The notes under the pieces were generated by a model that saw only the letters and a program-made list of their open reading frames with translations, ran no database searches and was not told where the DNA came from. A DNA stretch of 64,000 bases from Myrica gale (lineage: Eukaryota; Streptophyta; Magnoliopsida; Fagales; Myricaceae). Position 1 is the stretch's first letter, and the number at the start of each line of letters is the position of its first letter. Both the position numbers and the translations under genes were made by a program. Below are positions 34,651-46,753 of the stretch, one piece after another. The stretch covers positions 8,820,874 to 8,884,873 of the forward strand of contig OZ005607.1 in assembly GCA_963930655.1 (NCBI GenBank). The letters run 5' to 3'.

Positions 34651-37005
34651 TTAGGAATTTTTACAAATATCCTGTCTACAAGATTTTGAATCCGGCACCC
34701 AACAAGTGGATGCACAGACCATCCGGCCCTTCCATCCCTGAAGCAACCAGTGGTTGTCTCCCTCAAGTATAAAATCCTTGTGGTACCATTCCTTCATCTC
34801 GGCCTTGAATAGATTCATGAGCTCTTGGTCCAAAGGGAGTTGCCTGAAGCCAGCCCTCATAGTCCGAGCTTGCCACTGCTTGTACGTCTCCGGCCTCTCA
34901 ACCCTCTCTAGGCCTTCACATGCTATGACGTTCATGGCCTCCCGCCCATAGAACTCTCTCTCAAGCATCAACTTTTCTTGGTTATCACGTGGAATTGTGA
35001 CATCAAATATGTCATACAATGTGGAGAAGTGGAAGAGTGCCTCTCGGAACCTTGTGACAAAGAAGGGACCATTGTAGGTTCCATTATCAATAGAATGGAC
35101 AAAAATATCAGGATTCATCCTCCTTATTAAGTTCAAAAATGCATCCCGTGGACTGGTCTCTTTAACTGTCTCGTCAAGTATGTTCTTGGAGCGGAACCAA
35201 CAGTTCACAGCAAGCACCTCGCTTCTATCAATGGTGAGGCGCTCAATTTCGATTGTCTCCCAGTTATTTGATGCTATGGCTTGGTACTCAAAAGGAACAT
35301 TAAACCGCTCGCAATACTTGGTCAAGCGACGACCGGTCTCCTCGATTAGCGCTATCGGACGGAATCCTGATTGGGGGAACTCTATCCCTGTAATACGTAG
35401 CCTGGGAGGTCCACCAGGTCTTTTTGAGAGTTTCTGAATCATCAGTGGCCAGTGGAAACCATATTGGATGCCAAAGTCTATAATATGAAGCCGTTTTGCT
35501 TTCTCTGCTACGTCATAAATCATTCTGTTAGCAAAGAAGAGAGAGACCCTCCTGAAAGGACAGACTGAAAGATGAACTTTGTACGCTTTCAACATGTCAG
35601 AAGTTGAGATCCTCTTAGAGGCTAAGGAACCATAAAAGATTTGAACTCCGATGCCGGTGCCAGCCAAGCGTGCCTCGAGGCCATTAGCAAAGAAATGGGC
35701 CACCCTCTCAGACCCATCCCCAAAAGGGGAAGAGTGCTGCCTAATCTGCTTCAGTAAGTCATTAGCATTTCTACAATCACCTGCCGACACCGCTTGTGCA
35801 CATTGAATCAAAAGGGTGCTCAAATCAATCGTCTCCTTCTTCTTGCCCTGTTTCTTCGCACGACTCCTCCCAACATTAGCTCCTCGTGTCTGCCCGGTTG
35901 CTGGCAAGGCCTTGCTTGTTTCATTCTGCAAGGGTTCATTTCTACCGCATAGCACAGAAGGCGAATCGGTACAAAGCAACACCTTGTCAAACATCTCCGG
36001 TAACTCATTATCTTCCACCTGAACAGCGGACTGCTTATTACTCCTCACTTCTTCTAAATCAATGTCTTCCCTCTCGTGATTCTTCCTTCCCCTTGAGCCA
36101 TCCGATGAATTCACCTTCTCACCGTACCCCTTTGGATTTTCTTCGTTCAACTCCGTTGACCCCCTTCTACTTTCTGGATCAATAAGCAACTGATTGCACC
36201 TAGGAAGAAACTTACTAGCTTCCTCTAACCCTCTCCTAAATTGCAAGACAGATTCGCTGTCACTAAAAATGTTCGGAGGCAAAAGCTCCAGCCCATCCCC
36301 CATACTGGTCACAACGTTCAGTGGATTCGTCTGAAGCTGTGATCCGTTATTGGGAAGGAAATTGGGTTGGAGGAAATAGTCACCAGGAAGAGTAGCTTGT
36401 GAAAACGAGGACTTGTATCCCTCAAGATCATAGAGCCCCTTTGGATCAGTGCTGGTGCTGGTGGTTGAACTGCTATTAATTGCTCCACTGCTTCCAGAAA
36501 AAAAATCATCAGGACTGTTGAGGTTGGGATACATACAAGGTGGCGGTTGACTGGGAGGAGGAGGAGGATTCTCCTGACTGAGAGCATCATAGAATGATTT
36601 CTCAGTGATCTGGAGACCCAAAGGGTCGTAAAACATGCAGGGTTTCTCTTCTATATCCTCTTCCATAAGTATCTGACTAATGTACTTGAGAACAGTTTCC
36701 GAGAACTCACTGTCGTCCGAGGGAGAGGGAGCCCCCGGACTCATCCTCATAGACGATGTGCTCAAGCTATCAGCAGCAGCGGACGGAGAGTATGTCTCTG
36801 CCGTCTGTCCCACCAAGATCTGCGGAGTGAAACCCATGGGGCTCAGATCAGGTCGAAGAAATGGATTTTCGAGGTAGTCCAGATCCACGGAGGGTATATT
36901 GAAGTGGAACTCATTTACAAGATTTGGAAATTGCTTGGAACTGGGTGAGATGGCTTGCTCATCGACCCCAACGATACCGTTTATGAAGTCTTCCAATCCA
37001 GACAT
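34651..37005 (-). CDS. GRAS transcription factor, LISCL, gene 3
   Basis: Intact single-exon frame of 784 codons from ATG at 37005 (MSGLEDFINGIVGVDEQ). The frame stays open further upstream but only from non-ATG codons. LISCL block about 103-146 (SETVLKYISQILMEED, KPCMFYDPLGL), then a proline run (PPPPPSQPPP, about 147-156). The basic stretch RAKKQGKKKE precedes the GRAS domain at about 392. LHRI LLIQCAQAVSAGD, LHIIDFGIQYGFHW from 506, RPIALIEETGRRLTKYCERF, PFYRE region GPFFVTRFREALFHF, SAW WKGRMVCASTCWVP. Beyond WVP it has a 13-residue tail (DSKSCRQDICKNS) not found in genes 1, 2 and 4. Pair of gene 5 in block B, with an indel near residue 170. The promoter beyond about 110 bp is unlike that of gene 5. 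Confidence 0.94.
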   Translation of the reverse strand: MSGLEDFINGIVGVDEQAISPSSKQFPNLVNEFHFNIPSVDLDYLENPFLRPDLSPMGFTPQILVGQTAETYSPSAAADSLSTSSMRMSPGAPSPSDDSEFSETVLKYISQILMEEDIEEKPCMFYDPLGLQITEKSFYDALSQENPPPPPSQPPPCMYPNLNSPDDFFSGSSGAINSSSTTSTSTDPKGLYDLEGYKSSFSQATLPGDYFLQPNFLPNNGSQLQTNPLNVVTSMGDGLELLPPNIFSDSESVLQFRRGLEEASKFLPRCNQLLIDPESRRGSTELNEENPKGYGEKVNSSDGSRGRKNHEREDIDLEEVRSNKQSAVQVEDNELPEMFDKVLLCTDSPSVLCGRNEPLQNETSKALPATGQTRGANVGRSRAKKQGKKKETIDLSTLLIQCAQAVSAGDCRNANDLLKQIRQHSSPFGDGSERVAHFFANGLEARLAGTGIGVQIFYGSLASKRISTSDMLKAYKVHLSVCPFRRVSLFFANRMIYDVAEKAKRLHIIDFGIQYGFHWPLMIQKLSKRPGGPPRLRITGIEFPQSGFRPIALIEETGRRLTKYCERFNVPFEYQAIASNNWETIEIERLTIDRSEVLAVNCWFRSKNILDETVKETSPRDAFLNLIRRMNPDIFVHSIDNGTYNGPFFVTRFREALFHFSTLYDIFDVTIPRDNQEKLMLEREFYGREAMNVIACEGLERVERPETYKQWQARTMRAGFRQLPLDQELMNLFKAEMKEWYHKDFILEGDNHWLLQGWKGRMVCASTCWVPDSKSCRQDICKNS

Positions 37006-37124
37006 TTGACAGCAGCTGAATCGGAGAACAGTTGAGAAACGAACTACAGCTCTAAACCAGATCAAGGACTAGGATAGTGAGATATATCTGAAGCTCAGAT
37101 ATATGACGATGCTAGAGGCTAAAA

Positions 37125-37897
37125 AAAAAGGAAAATTAGCATTTTAGTTATTTGGATACTTTTTTTTAGTCATTTATTTTTATATTTCAAAGTTTTTGTT
37201 CTTTAATTTTCTTTATTTGACAAAAGTACTCATCCGTCAGTTTGTAATTCATATGTTTAACGGAGCTCTTTGACACGTTAACAAATTTGTACCAATCGAC
37301 CGGTATGTGTTTTAAAATAAATCATGTACGTAAGTGGTCGACCGGTATATGAAGAGGTCGACCGGTACAAATTTGTTGACGTATCAGATAACTCTGTTAA
37401 GTATATGGACGATAGCTCAAGGACTACAAATTTAAAGTTAAAAAGTAAACGAGTAAAATGAAAAAATATCAAAATTCAATAACTAAATTATTAATTTTTT
37501 TAAAAAAAATGGAACGTGGGACCACTGTCCGAACAGTATAACTTTGCCCGTACAGTGTAGGTCCCACCGTAGACCCACATCTTTCGCACTCTTTCTCTAA
37601 ATTGCAGGTCATCTTCGTCCGATCTGTGCATATGAAGAGGTCGAACGGTACAAATTTGTTGACGTATCAGATAACTCTGTTAAGTATATGGACGATAGAC
37701 TACAAATTTAAAGTTAAAAAGTAAATGAGTAAAATGAAAAAATATCAAAATTCAATAACTAAATTATTAATTTTTTTTAAAAAAATGGAACGTGGGACCA
37801 CTGTCCGAACAGTATAACTTTGCCCGTACAGTGTAGGTCCCACCGTAGACCCACATCTTTCGCACTCTTTCTCTAAATTGCAGGTCATCTTCGTCCG
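37125..37897. promoter_or_regulatory. Block-A-specific upstream region of gene 3
   Basis: Gene 3 and gene 5 upstream sequences agree from the ATG to about 37125/61272, then become unrelated until about 37898/61905. This segment holds GGTCGACCGGT words and the approximately 283-bp tandem duplication described separately. It must contain most of the gene 3 promoter. Confidence 0.6.
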
Positions 37898-37904
37898 ATC
37901 TGTG
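37348..37904. repeat. Approximately 283-bp tandem direct repeat upstream of gene 3
   Basis: Unit 1 at 37348-37630 and unit 2 at 37631-37904 start TATGAAGAGGTCGAmCGGTAC and end CTTCGTCCGATCTGTG. The second lacks about 10 bases (the CTCAAGGACT part). Each unit contains a short inverted motif around ACTGTCCGAACAGT. Confidence 0.9.
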
Positions 37905-39049
37905 CTGTAACTCTTCTGACAAACAATCTCCCTATGACCCAATGTTCATAGGTTCAGTTTAATGTTTTGTAAACAGCCCAAGATGTTCTTAAAATAACGA
38001 GTCAGCACTGAAAGGCCAATGGGGGAGTGAGTTAGGAGCTCCGTGACCACGATCATGCCATTACGGCCCCTTGTGATAAAGTGAAAGTGTCGTTTTATGA
38101 TTTAGAAAAGAAAAAAAAATGTCGTTTTATCTTACACGATCCATTTTACTCTCTGCAGTACCCACGTTATACTGATTCGTTCTGTGCCTATTGTGATTAA
38201 CTTGCATACGGATGGATAGAGGAGTATTTTCTATAATTTACAATTCGAATTCCATGATACAATTTGAAGAGAGACAGACATAAGAGATAGTCTTTACACT
38301 ATCTAATGTTGTTTATATAAAGTTTTGGGTAGTATAAACCTTATAATGAAGATTATCTCTTGTATCTATCTTCATCTAAATTATACCGTGCAATTCGAAT
38401 AAAAAATTATAAAAGATCCAGGACCAATGGGTTTGTTCGCGGTGTCTTTACTGTCATGCTCACTTGTTTAGGCGATAGCAAATGAAGAGGGCATTATCAT
38501 TTATAGAATAAATTAAGATTCAGGTTCCAAGATGCAATGTATCATCTCTATCTATCTTTTGGAGGCAAATTAATTTAAAATGCAATGAGACTTTGATCCG
38601 AGTAACAGATTATTTATATTTTCAAATGTCACCACAGATTTATTCTTAGCTATTGGTATCAAAAGAAAATGACTTATTTATAAATTTGAGGGTTCTTCAC
38701 AAGTCTGTCTAGGTCCTCTTGAGTTATTTATGCAGTTAAGCCTAAATAGAGAGTTCTAACCTCCAATCTTATCTTCTTGAACTTTTTATCAGAGAAAAAA
38801 ATAATTTGAAATATATTTTTTTATAGAGGGAAATCCTGCAAGCCCAGAGTGGAATCACCTAATAATGTATAGCCAACTTTGAAGAGGCTAGCGCGGAACT
38901 GATCGCCCTCGCGGCCTCATACTTATGTGATGTTTGGTTATTGAAATGTTTTAATTTTTTAAAGAAAATTTTCAAAAAGTGAAAGTTCTTATTAACAAAT
39001 AACAAAATCTGAAAATTTTCAAATCCAACAGTTTTTCATTAAAAAAAAA

Positions 39050-39975
39050 GAAGTACACTTTGCACCCTTGAATTATGGGGCATTTACACTTTGCACCCTG
39101 ATTTATCGATTCGTGAGATTGAACTCCTAATCTTTAACAATTCATCGATTTGCACCCTATACCCTCATTTGTTGTTATTTCTCACGGTAGACAATGCACG
39201 TGTCATCCACGTGACATGCTCTCGTTTACGTTGCCCATAATTTTACCCTTTGGGTAAAATACAATTTGTATTCCCGTCTTCCAATTTTGTGATATTTTCG
39301 TTGATTGGCACCTTACAAGCCAATTGATAGTTAAATGGGACAATAAATCTGTCAAGTGTCGCCCACGTGATTCACTAATCATGTAAATCAGGAAGTTCTT
39401 TAAATCATTGTGTTTCGCTGATAGGCAGAGGATTTTTAGTAAGCATAATTTTTTATTTCAAATCTGGTTATATATTTGTTTATTATTTCTTTCTTAGTTT
39501 GTAGTTCATCGGTTGGATATTTAGAATTTGAAGTGATTTCAGCTTTGACATTTTTTTGTAACTTTAAAGCAATTCCAATTGTAAAGAAATTATGTGTTTT
39601 GTTTCCCCCTCTTGTCTCCGTTGTCGACATGTTATTGAACCATGAGGCTTTGCCGTGGCAGATTTACCGTAGCATTTAACAGTTAATTCACTTGTGGGGT
39701 GAAATTGAAATATGGGGTGCAAAGTGTCAGTATTCCCATAGTTGAGACTGCAAACTGTATTTTTTTTCAAATGGCAAAATGGGCATAACAAGCAGAAGTG
39801 AATCACGTGGACATCACGTGGGTATTTACCGTCACATTTAACGGCTAATTCGTCTATGGGGTGCAAATCGACTAATTTTAAAATTAAGTTCATGGGCTCA
39901 ATGTCACCAAATCGATAAAAAAATCGAGATGCAAAATATAAATGCTCTCATAGTTCAGGGGTTCAAAATGTATTT
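39050..39975. mobile_element. Inverted-repeat element (block A only)
   Basis: The left end TACACTTTGCACCCTTGAA and right end TTCAGGGGTTCAAAATGTAT are complementary in outline, and a second nested pair (TTTACACTTTGCACCC / CGAGATGCAAAATAT) lies inside. Smaller repeated words (CAATTCATCGATTTGCACCC-like) occur throughout. Block B lacks it. No transposase. Confidence 0.5.
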
Positions 39976-40326
39976 TCCCAAAAAACAATTACTCTATAGA
40001 ATCATCTTTCTTTAAAAATATTTCACATACAAATAAAAATTAATTTACAATCAACTTTTTTTCAAAAATTTCACCAAATTTTTATAAATTCCCATAAAAT
40101 TCAATCTCACAAAATTTACTCCTAAAAACTCAAATATGAAAACTTAATGCTCGCCAAACATAAAATTTGGCTCCAATTTAATGATCTTCGTGATAAATCG
40201 AACTTGAGACTTGTGCGTCGAATCTACACAATTTTGAGGTCACGCGCCCTTACTACTAAGACAAACAGGTGATGTGTAGTTTAAAATAATTACTTTGACA
40301 TGTAATGTAACTTGACGAAACTTTTA

Positions 40327-40635
40327 TTTTTCACTCCTAAACTAAGGGTTAATGTCACTTTGGGAGACTAAACTACCAAGTTTGTCATATTAAACTCTCA
40401 AACTACCAAAATTCATTATTAATGTACCCTCTCAAAAAAGATCTGACCACCAAAATTGTGCCACATGTGTTGTCCATAAGTCATGTGGCATGATTTTGAC
40501 AACCGGATCTTATTTGAGAATGCACATTGACGAATTTTCGATAGTTCGAGGGCTCAATGTGATAAGCTTGATAAGTTGGACCTTCGTAGTGACATTAACC
40601 CTATAATTCGAGAGTACAAAGTGATTTGTTCCCAA
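40327..40635. mobile_element. MITE with AGGGTTAATGTCAC ends (block A copy)
   Basis: AGGGTTAATGTCAC at 40345 and its complement GTGACATTAACCCT ending at 40602 define the inverted repeat, with weaker outer pairing. It is present at the matching place in block B (about 63370-63670), so it is older than the duplication. Confidence 0.6.
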
Positions 40636-40919
40636 TGTAAATATTGCCGGTGTTTGAAGTTTTTTTTGTGTCAATAGTGAATTTCAATGTTCTAAATCAA
40701 ATTTTGTTTAGAGCTTTAATATTGATCTTACAGTATTGATTGGTATGAAATTTTTTATACTTTTTGTGCATCAGATAATGCTTTTTTTTTCTTTCAGACT
40801 TACTCAATGACTTGTTGAGTAAATTAGTATAAAGTTTAGTCTTTGGAGTAAATTAGTATAAAAGTTTAGTCTTTGGAGTATTTTATAATTATGTTTCTGC
40901 TTATTTGATTCACATCTTA

Positions 40920-43900
40920 AGTTAACTTTAAGTGAGGGCTTTTTCTTTTACTTAGAGAGAAAAATTAACTGTAGTTTTTTCAAATAAAAGGAGGGAGGAG
41001 GAGAATATAAAACAATAAAGATATATTTTAAAAAACAAATCTCTCTAAACAGCGCTTTCTTACCTGCAAAAACACTCAAAAAAAATTACGCAATGATTAC
41101 AAAAAATAAATTAAATAAAAAATAAAAATCAATCCTTGAATGTCTGGTCAGATTAAATTAAATAAAGAAACTCGATAATAAAAAAAATCTTTATCGTTAT
41201 TATTTTGAATGAGTCAGGAAGTCACGATTGAAAAAGAAGTCCTCCCCTAGGTGAGTGGTGAAACCAGGGGCAGGCGGGTAGTCTTCAATTAGCATTATTG
41301 CATTCAATGATTTGTTTAAGCGTTATGGTTTAGGCCAAGTATTGAAAAAACACCAATATTTGCATTATTGCATTCAACAACTTAACTACTGCACCATATT
41401 TCTTTGCCATATAATAATCTTCCCCAGCATTTCTGCCTTTTTTTATCCTAGCAGTTCTGCTTTACCTTTCAATCTTGAGAAAACAATTAGATACAATGAG
41501 TTGATTGGAAAACGACAAATCGATAATGCATCTTTGGTCCCCATTAGTGATCATACGCATACATTGGGAGAGGGGCCATTACACTTTTTAGTATTTGTCT
41601 TGTTTCACATGGATTGATCCTAGCGATTACAAAAAGGGTTCATTTATATACTCAGTAAGTTGCCGACATATCCCAAGATTGGTGGGAGACTTCTAGATCG
41701 GATCTAATTAGGTATTATTTGGTAGACGTTGGCACCATACGAAGGAGAATACTAGGCTTGCATATGCTTCGGTACACTAGCCTAATGGTTGGGAGGGTCA
41801 TTCTCCAATCACAGTAGACAACCCATGAAGTGTCCTACGCTTAATCATCTTCAAATGAACGAGCCATGCATAGGCTATACTTCTTGACCCCGAGAAATCA
41901 GAATGAATCTATGTAAATGAATCAGTTTTGTATGCAAGCAAATCTTTCCATCTGAAATCCAAGGTATTTGCATGGCCCAGCAAAGAACGGAGATTTTCAA
42001 TTTTCCTCAGAACTCCCAAAGCTGAATTTTCCTCTCCTAAACACCAGTGGCTATAAGATGCCATTACTGTGGAATGTCAGCCGCCAGGCAAACAAGCCCA
42101 GGATGGCACAGCCTCTTCACAAGGGGAGCAGAGCTGGTAGGCTCCTACAAGGTAACTATTAAGCCTCAATGACCCAAAGCAACAATCCATCGAGATTGAC
42201 CAGCTTCACATCCATTCTGCCTAAACAGGTCCATAAAGTAACTACATAGTACCAATTGACAGAGCTGCATAATGAAATTGCAGTCACAGATATTTTGTTT
42301 ATGGATGCCATGAGGCAAAGAGGAAAATTTCCTGATACTAAAGCTTAAGAGTCTTAATGAGGTCATATGAAGTTGGTCTGGGCCTATGGGTATCAGGCCT
42401 CGGCCATCTTATATTAAAAAAAGACATAATTTTTTTTGGAGAGCAATGGGTGTCTGCCGTCACCCTTCGCACCCCCTCGTTCCACCCTTGCTTGAAGCTA
42501 AAGTTATCCAAACTCTCTTAATTAAGTTTTTCATTTATGTTCTCCTACGCAATGCGGAATCTTAACATGTGGGGCCAGAATTATGCGCACCACCTAAGGG
42601 AAGAACTCTGGGGACAGGTCTAGACCAATAAGATAGCTCTTTTAGTTGTTTAGACCTTTTGAAGACTAGGCTTGCATGTATGAAGAAGATAATTGGGTCG
42701 GGGGCATTGAACTTCCTTGGCACGTGAACCTATCTCTCCAATTACCATACAAGAGGAAAATAATTCAAAACTCAAGAACATGGTTCTAATTTGTATTTAA
42801 GCACTAATTATTGTAAACTATTAGACTAAGAGAAAATGATGAGTTTAATCAAATTTATTTCTATTTTCTAACAAATACTACCTGATGAAATCATTTTAAC
42901 AGGTCTATCACAAAGATCCACTAGACCAAGAGCCCGAGGGAGCTAAACTCGAAGTCCAACATTTGGGACGGGTTGAAAGGTTCAAAATCTTCTTCCTTCC
43001 TCCTGCAAGTAAAATAACACACTAGAACTTAGACTCCTCCTCGTATGGGGATTTCTCCCATGTCATTGTCAGTCAGTGTCATCTAATATTTTGTCTTTTT
43101 TCTGGTTTCTTGTTATCAATTAAAGAGATTTTAGAGAGTTGGGCGTACATTTTTCCTTCCCTTCGTTCTTCTATTTATCCCTTCTTTTTCCCTTCTAGAC
43201 CGGGCTTTGTTGGGCCTTGGCCCATATTCCCTTTCTTTTGATGTCGGTTTCTTTTTTATCTCGTGTCTTCTGATTTCTGTTAGAAGTGTAGGACCTATTC
43301 TTACTGTTTACCTTTCTTATTAGTCTATAATAAGATTGTTTTTATTCACCCATTAAATGATGAGATTTTATTCTTTCTAGCATCCATTGTGTTAGGGCAT
43401 CAAATGACTAACTTCCCCTAGGCCTTGCTTTTCATTCTTTACGTGATCTCTATTTAAGAAGTCTGTCGGTCTTTCTACTGAGCCAGGCTCTTAGTTCGAG
43501 AGAAACCTTATATGCACGTAAATGGGCATGGGCTCTCTCTCTCATATGAGGCCTTTGTGGGCTTTCTGAGTTTGGAAAATCTATCCTCATCACTACCCAT
43601 ATTTCTCTTCTGTACTTTTTTTTATTTTTATTTTTTAACTCTTGAAATAAATCGGCTGCATATCCTCCACCCACTCTAACAAGGCTACCCTAGCTACATG
43701 ATGATAATAGTGGTGGACTAGTAGCTGCAAGTGTGCATGAAGTTTGTGTAATTAATTAATTGGAAGCTTCGAGGCAAAAGAGAACCAACACTATTTTAAA
43801 AAATAATAATTCACAAGTAAATCTCTTTATTAAACAATTCATAATATCATGAGCTATATAATATTCCATGCTTGTCTTTCTATTACGTAAACTAATCTAT

Positions 43901-45660
43901 TTTACAAAGAAAAAAAAAAGTTGAAGAGGATACTTCAAGAAGTGGGAAACGTCACCCATCACCCAAAGTGTGAACATAATTTTAAAGATTTTTAACATCA
44001 TTCTCAGATTTGAGCACTTCTCTATTATTTGAAAATATTTTCTCCCTAAATAATTACCACCTCCTTACATCAACTTTGACTTAAGGTAACGCAGACACTA
44101 TCCCCTAATTAATCTTGATTTTATTGCGCCTCAGATCTAAAATAATTAATGTACCCTATAAAATATATAAAAGTCCTGTACAAGAAAAGTACTTAGTGAT
44201 TTGTGTCAATGGCGTTTATCTTATTCTGATCTTGAAACTTTAGAGTAGGGCATAAGTTAACTGAATTAAGATAAGTTTGAACGAATTAATGTGCTATATA
44301 AATATACAGACATGTGTTTTGTTTCTGCTGGCTCAATACTCTCTTCCATTAAAATGGGTGGCCCCACACGCCAAATGCCTAACTGAAGTTCGTCTGATGA
44401 TGAGGATATTTAATCTTTATGCGGCTTCCCATTTTAATAGAAGGACATTGAGTAAGCGAAACATAATCCATGTCATGTAGTTATCGTTAGTTGAGGTGGA
44501 CAAAGTGACTAACTTAGGATATGGTTTTGTCACAGGAACTCTTGTGGCAAAAAAAGGTACGCTAGTGACTTATTTGGAAAAAGTCTAAACTACACACACT
44601 AACGGATATGTAATTTAGCCTAGATAGAAATTTATAGGGACGGAGCGTATGTGTATACATATGTAGGTATGAATATACGCCCATGAATACTATCCTTGTG
44701 GGTAAGGGGTCGTGTGCTCTTATTCAAGATCATTACATAGAAAATTTATTTGTTAATACTACATCGGAACTTTTTTAACACGAATTCGCGAGTGTCAGTA
44801 CGTTAACCCTAACAATAATTGGGATTCGCTTCTACCTAATTCATAAATAGAAAAGATTAGGTTATCTATCTAAACAAATCACTTTTAGCTGGCCATATTA
44901 AGGAAGGTAGTCCATATCCATGTGATTAACATAATATTGGAAAAATATATGAGCAGTCTATTTATTTTGAGCAAAATATTGTAGGGCCAAATGAAAGCTA
45001 AAGAGAGGGTTCCCTCTTCCTGGGGAAACCGAAGCATGAGGCACCGAAAAGTATGTGTATTGTTTGTGGCGGTTAACATAAACTGTTATGAATTTCGGGA
45101 CCCAAGAGTTTGTGACTGAACATGAACTACGAAGTTCCTCTTGTCTGATGGGTTCACCTCTTCCTCTCCTCCTTCCTTTCTTGAACCACCTATAGATCTT
45201 TTGCTGTGCATAACAACTTACAAACAGATCATTTTCTATTTTTACGGTCAGGATTTTCTTAAATGGACGAATACGTTACACGACCCGAAAATGATTCCTC
45301 AATTGATACCCGACATCAACTTTCTCAATTGATACCCGACATCAACTAGGAAAATTCATAACATGGGCAAGGCAAGGGAGAAAAAATGGTTAGGTTTGAA
45401 GAGGGGCAAGCTAGAACCCTCTTATGCCAAGCACAATTGGAAAGGCTCATGTCCATTGGAAATTAGGAATCTTTAGTGGAGTCTTTGCAGGTAAAAACTG
45501 GCCTATATATATTGTAAAATTAGTCAATAAGAAGGTAACACTCAACAGTATTGTGGGGATGGCGCAAATCCCATCCCCAACAACTTATAAGCTGCTCCTG
45601 GTAGCGAAACTCCAGCTAAATCAGAAGCTTCTTGGAATATATATATATATATATATATAG
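40920..45660. other. Inter-block spacer, no gene recognised
   Basis: About 4.7 kb of AT-rich DNA between blocks A and B. A somewhat richer stretch at 41960-42370 has open frames on both strands without recognisable domains. 45298-45350 holds a 26-bp tandem duplication of TCAATTGATACCCGACATCA. (AT)n occurs at about 45640-45658. Confidence 0.4.
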
Positions 45661-45860
45661 CTATACATTAACCATTGTTCCGTACATACAACACTACCTA
45701 TATTAGACTCTACTATAACTTCTCTATCACATGACCTGTGTAGACATCGTATCATCAACTAATATGGTTAAGGAGCCCTGCAAATCAAGCATGCTCCTGC
45801 TGACCCAGACTGCACCTAATATCTGGAAACAGACCAGCCTGGCCTCTCGTGTTTCAAGTC

Positions 45861-46753
45861 CTATGCAGGTACCCAGCAAGAGGAAGCACAGACAATTCGG
45901 CCCTTCCAACCTTGAAGCATCCAGTGCCCATCTTCATTGACCAGAAAATCATTATGGTACTTAGATTTCAATTTAGACCTTAGTTTCTCCATGACTTCCT
46001 GGTCTGGTGGAAGCTGCCTAAACCCGGCCCTTGTGTTCCGAACCTGCCACTGCTTGTAGGTCTGGGGCCTCTCGACCCTGTCTGATCCTTCACAAGCTAT
46101 GACATTCATGGCCTCCCTTCCAAAAAATTATTTCTCAAACCTCAGCCTCATTGGATCTTCACGGGCAATATTAGAATCAAGCATATCAAACAAGGCTGAG
46201 AAGTGTAAGAGAGCCTCGCGGAACCGCGTGACAAAGAACGGGGCATTGTAGGACCCATTAGCAATACCATGGACAAAAATTATTAGAGTTAGTCCCACAT
46301 TGCTAAAGCAATGAGGGCTATTGCAATCAAATGCTTATAAATAAAGCCTCTCTGTAATCTCATCCTTACACCAGTGAGTACACACATCTGGTCATTTGGG
46401 CCTTCCCACAGTGGATGTAGGTCTATGGACCGAACCACTTAAATCTTGTGTCTCACTTCTCCTCTCTCTCTCTCTTAGTCTAAATATTTATTCTCTCTTT
46501 TATTTTATTCTTAACAAAAATGTCAGGATTTGTCTTCCTAATTAAGTTCAGAACAGCATTCCTTGGACTGTGCACCACAACTGTCTCGTCAAGCAGATTC
46601 TTAAATCGGAAAATACAATTCACAGCAAGTGTCTCACCTCTTTTAACTCTGAGGTCCTCAATTTGGATAGTTTCCCATTTCTGTGCTATTGCGTTAAACT
46701 CAAATGGAACACCAAAGCGCTCGCAATACTTAGCCAAGCGACGCCCTGTACTA
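45861..46753 (-). pseudogene. GRAS C-terminal half, LISCL pseudogene cut by an LTR
   Basis: The minus-strand match begins inside the VHIID region at TGRRLAKYCERFGVPFEF (about 46753) and runs through LRVKRGETLAVNCIFRF, NPDIFVHGIANGSYN and SETYNAPFF-like PFYRE sequence to WKGRIVCASSCWVPA and TAG at 45861. The whole N-terminal half and LHRI are missing. A TAA (46128-46130) replaces E in FEREFFGREAM. A 236-bp solo LTR splits the V-H junction. Residues such as FNAIAQKWETIQIEDL are closer to canonical SCL14-type proteins than those of genes 2-5, so this copy derives from a distinct lineage. Confidence 0.9.
46276..46521 (+). mobile_element. Solo LTR in GRAS pseudogene, 5-bp target duplication
   Basis: The LTR 46281-46516 begins TATTAGAGTTAGTCCCACAT (a TG to TA change at the first dinucleotide) and ends TTCTTAACA. 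It is flanked by AAAAT at 46276-46280 and 46517-46521. The phrase GTTAGTCCCACATT is common at the start of plant copia or TRIM LTRs. Removing it restores the GRAS reading frame locally. Confidence 0.85.

Larger units (their letters stand above)
28728..40920. repeat. Segmental duplication, block A part 2 (partner 55390-64000)
   Basis: Colinear with 55390 to the window end: the 28.7-29.6 kb spacer, 31.96-34.5 kb, gene 3 versus gene 5, then 37898-38780 versus 61905-62890 and 40003-40880 versus 63038-63870. The match is broken by block-specific inserts: 29620-31960, 33334-34313, 37125-37897 and about 38785-40003 in A; 57731-58650 and 61272-61904 in B. Confidence 0.88.

Noticed and set aside
37006-37065. 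20-residue N-terminal extension of gene 3
   Set aside because: Its first codon is TTG and there is no ATG before MSGLEDF. The sequence is probably 5' leader. The equivalent extension of gene 5 to 61247 starts with GTG and is rejected for the same reason.
41968-42366. Possible gene around 42 kb on either strand
   Set aside because: Frames of 64 and 66 codons on opposite strands, with no recognisable motif and no sign of exons; not enough to call.
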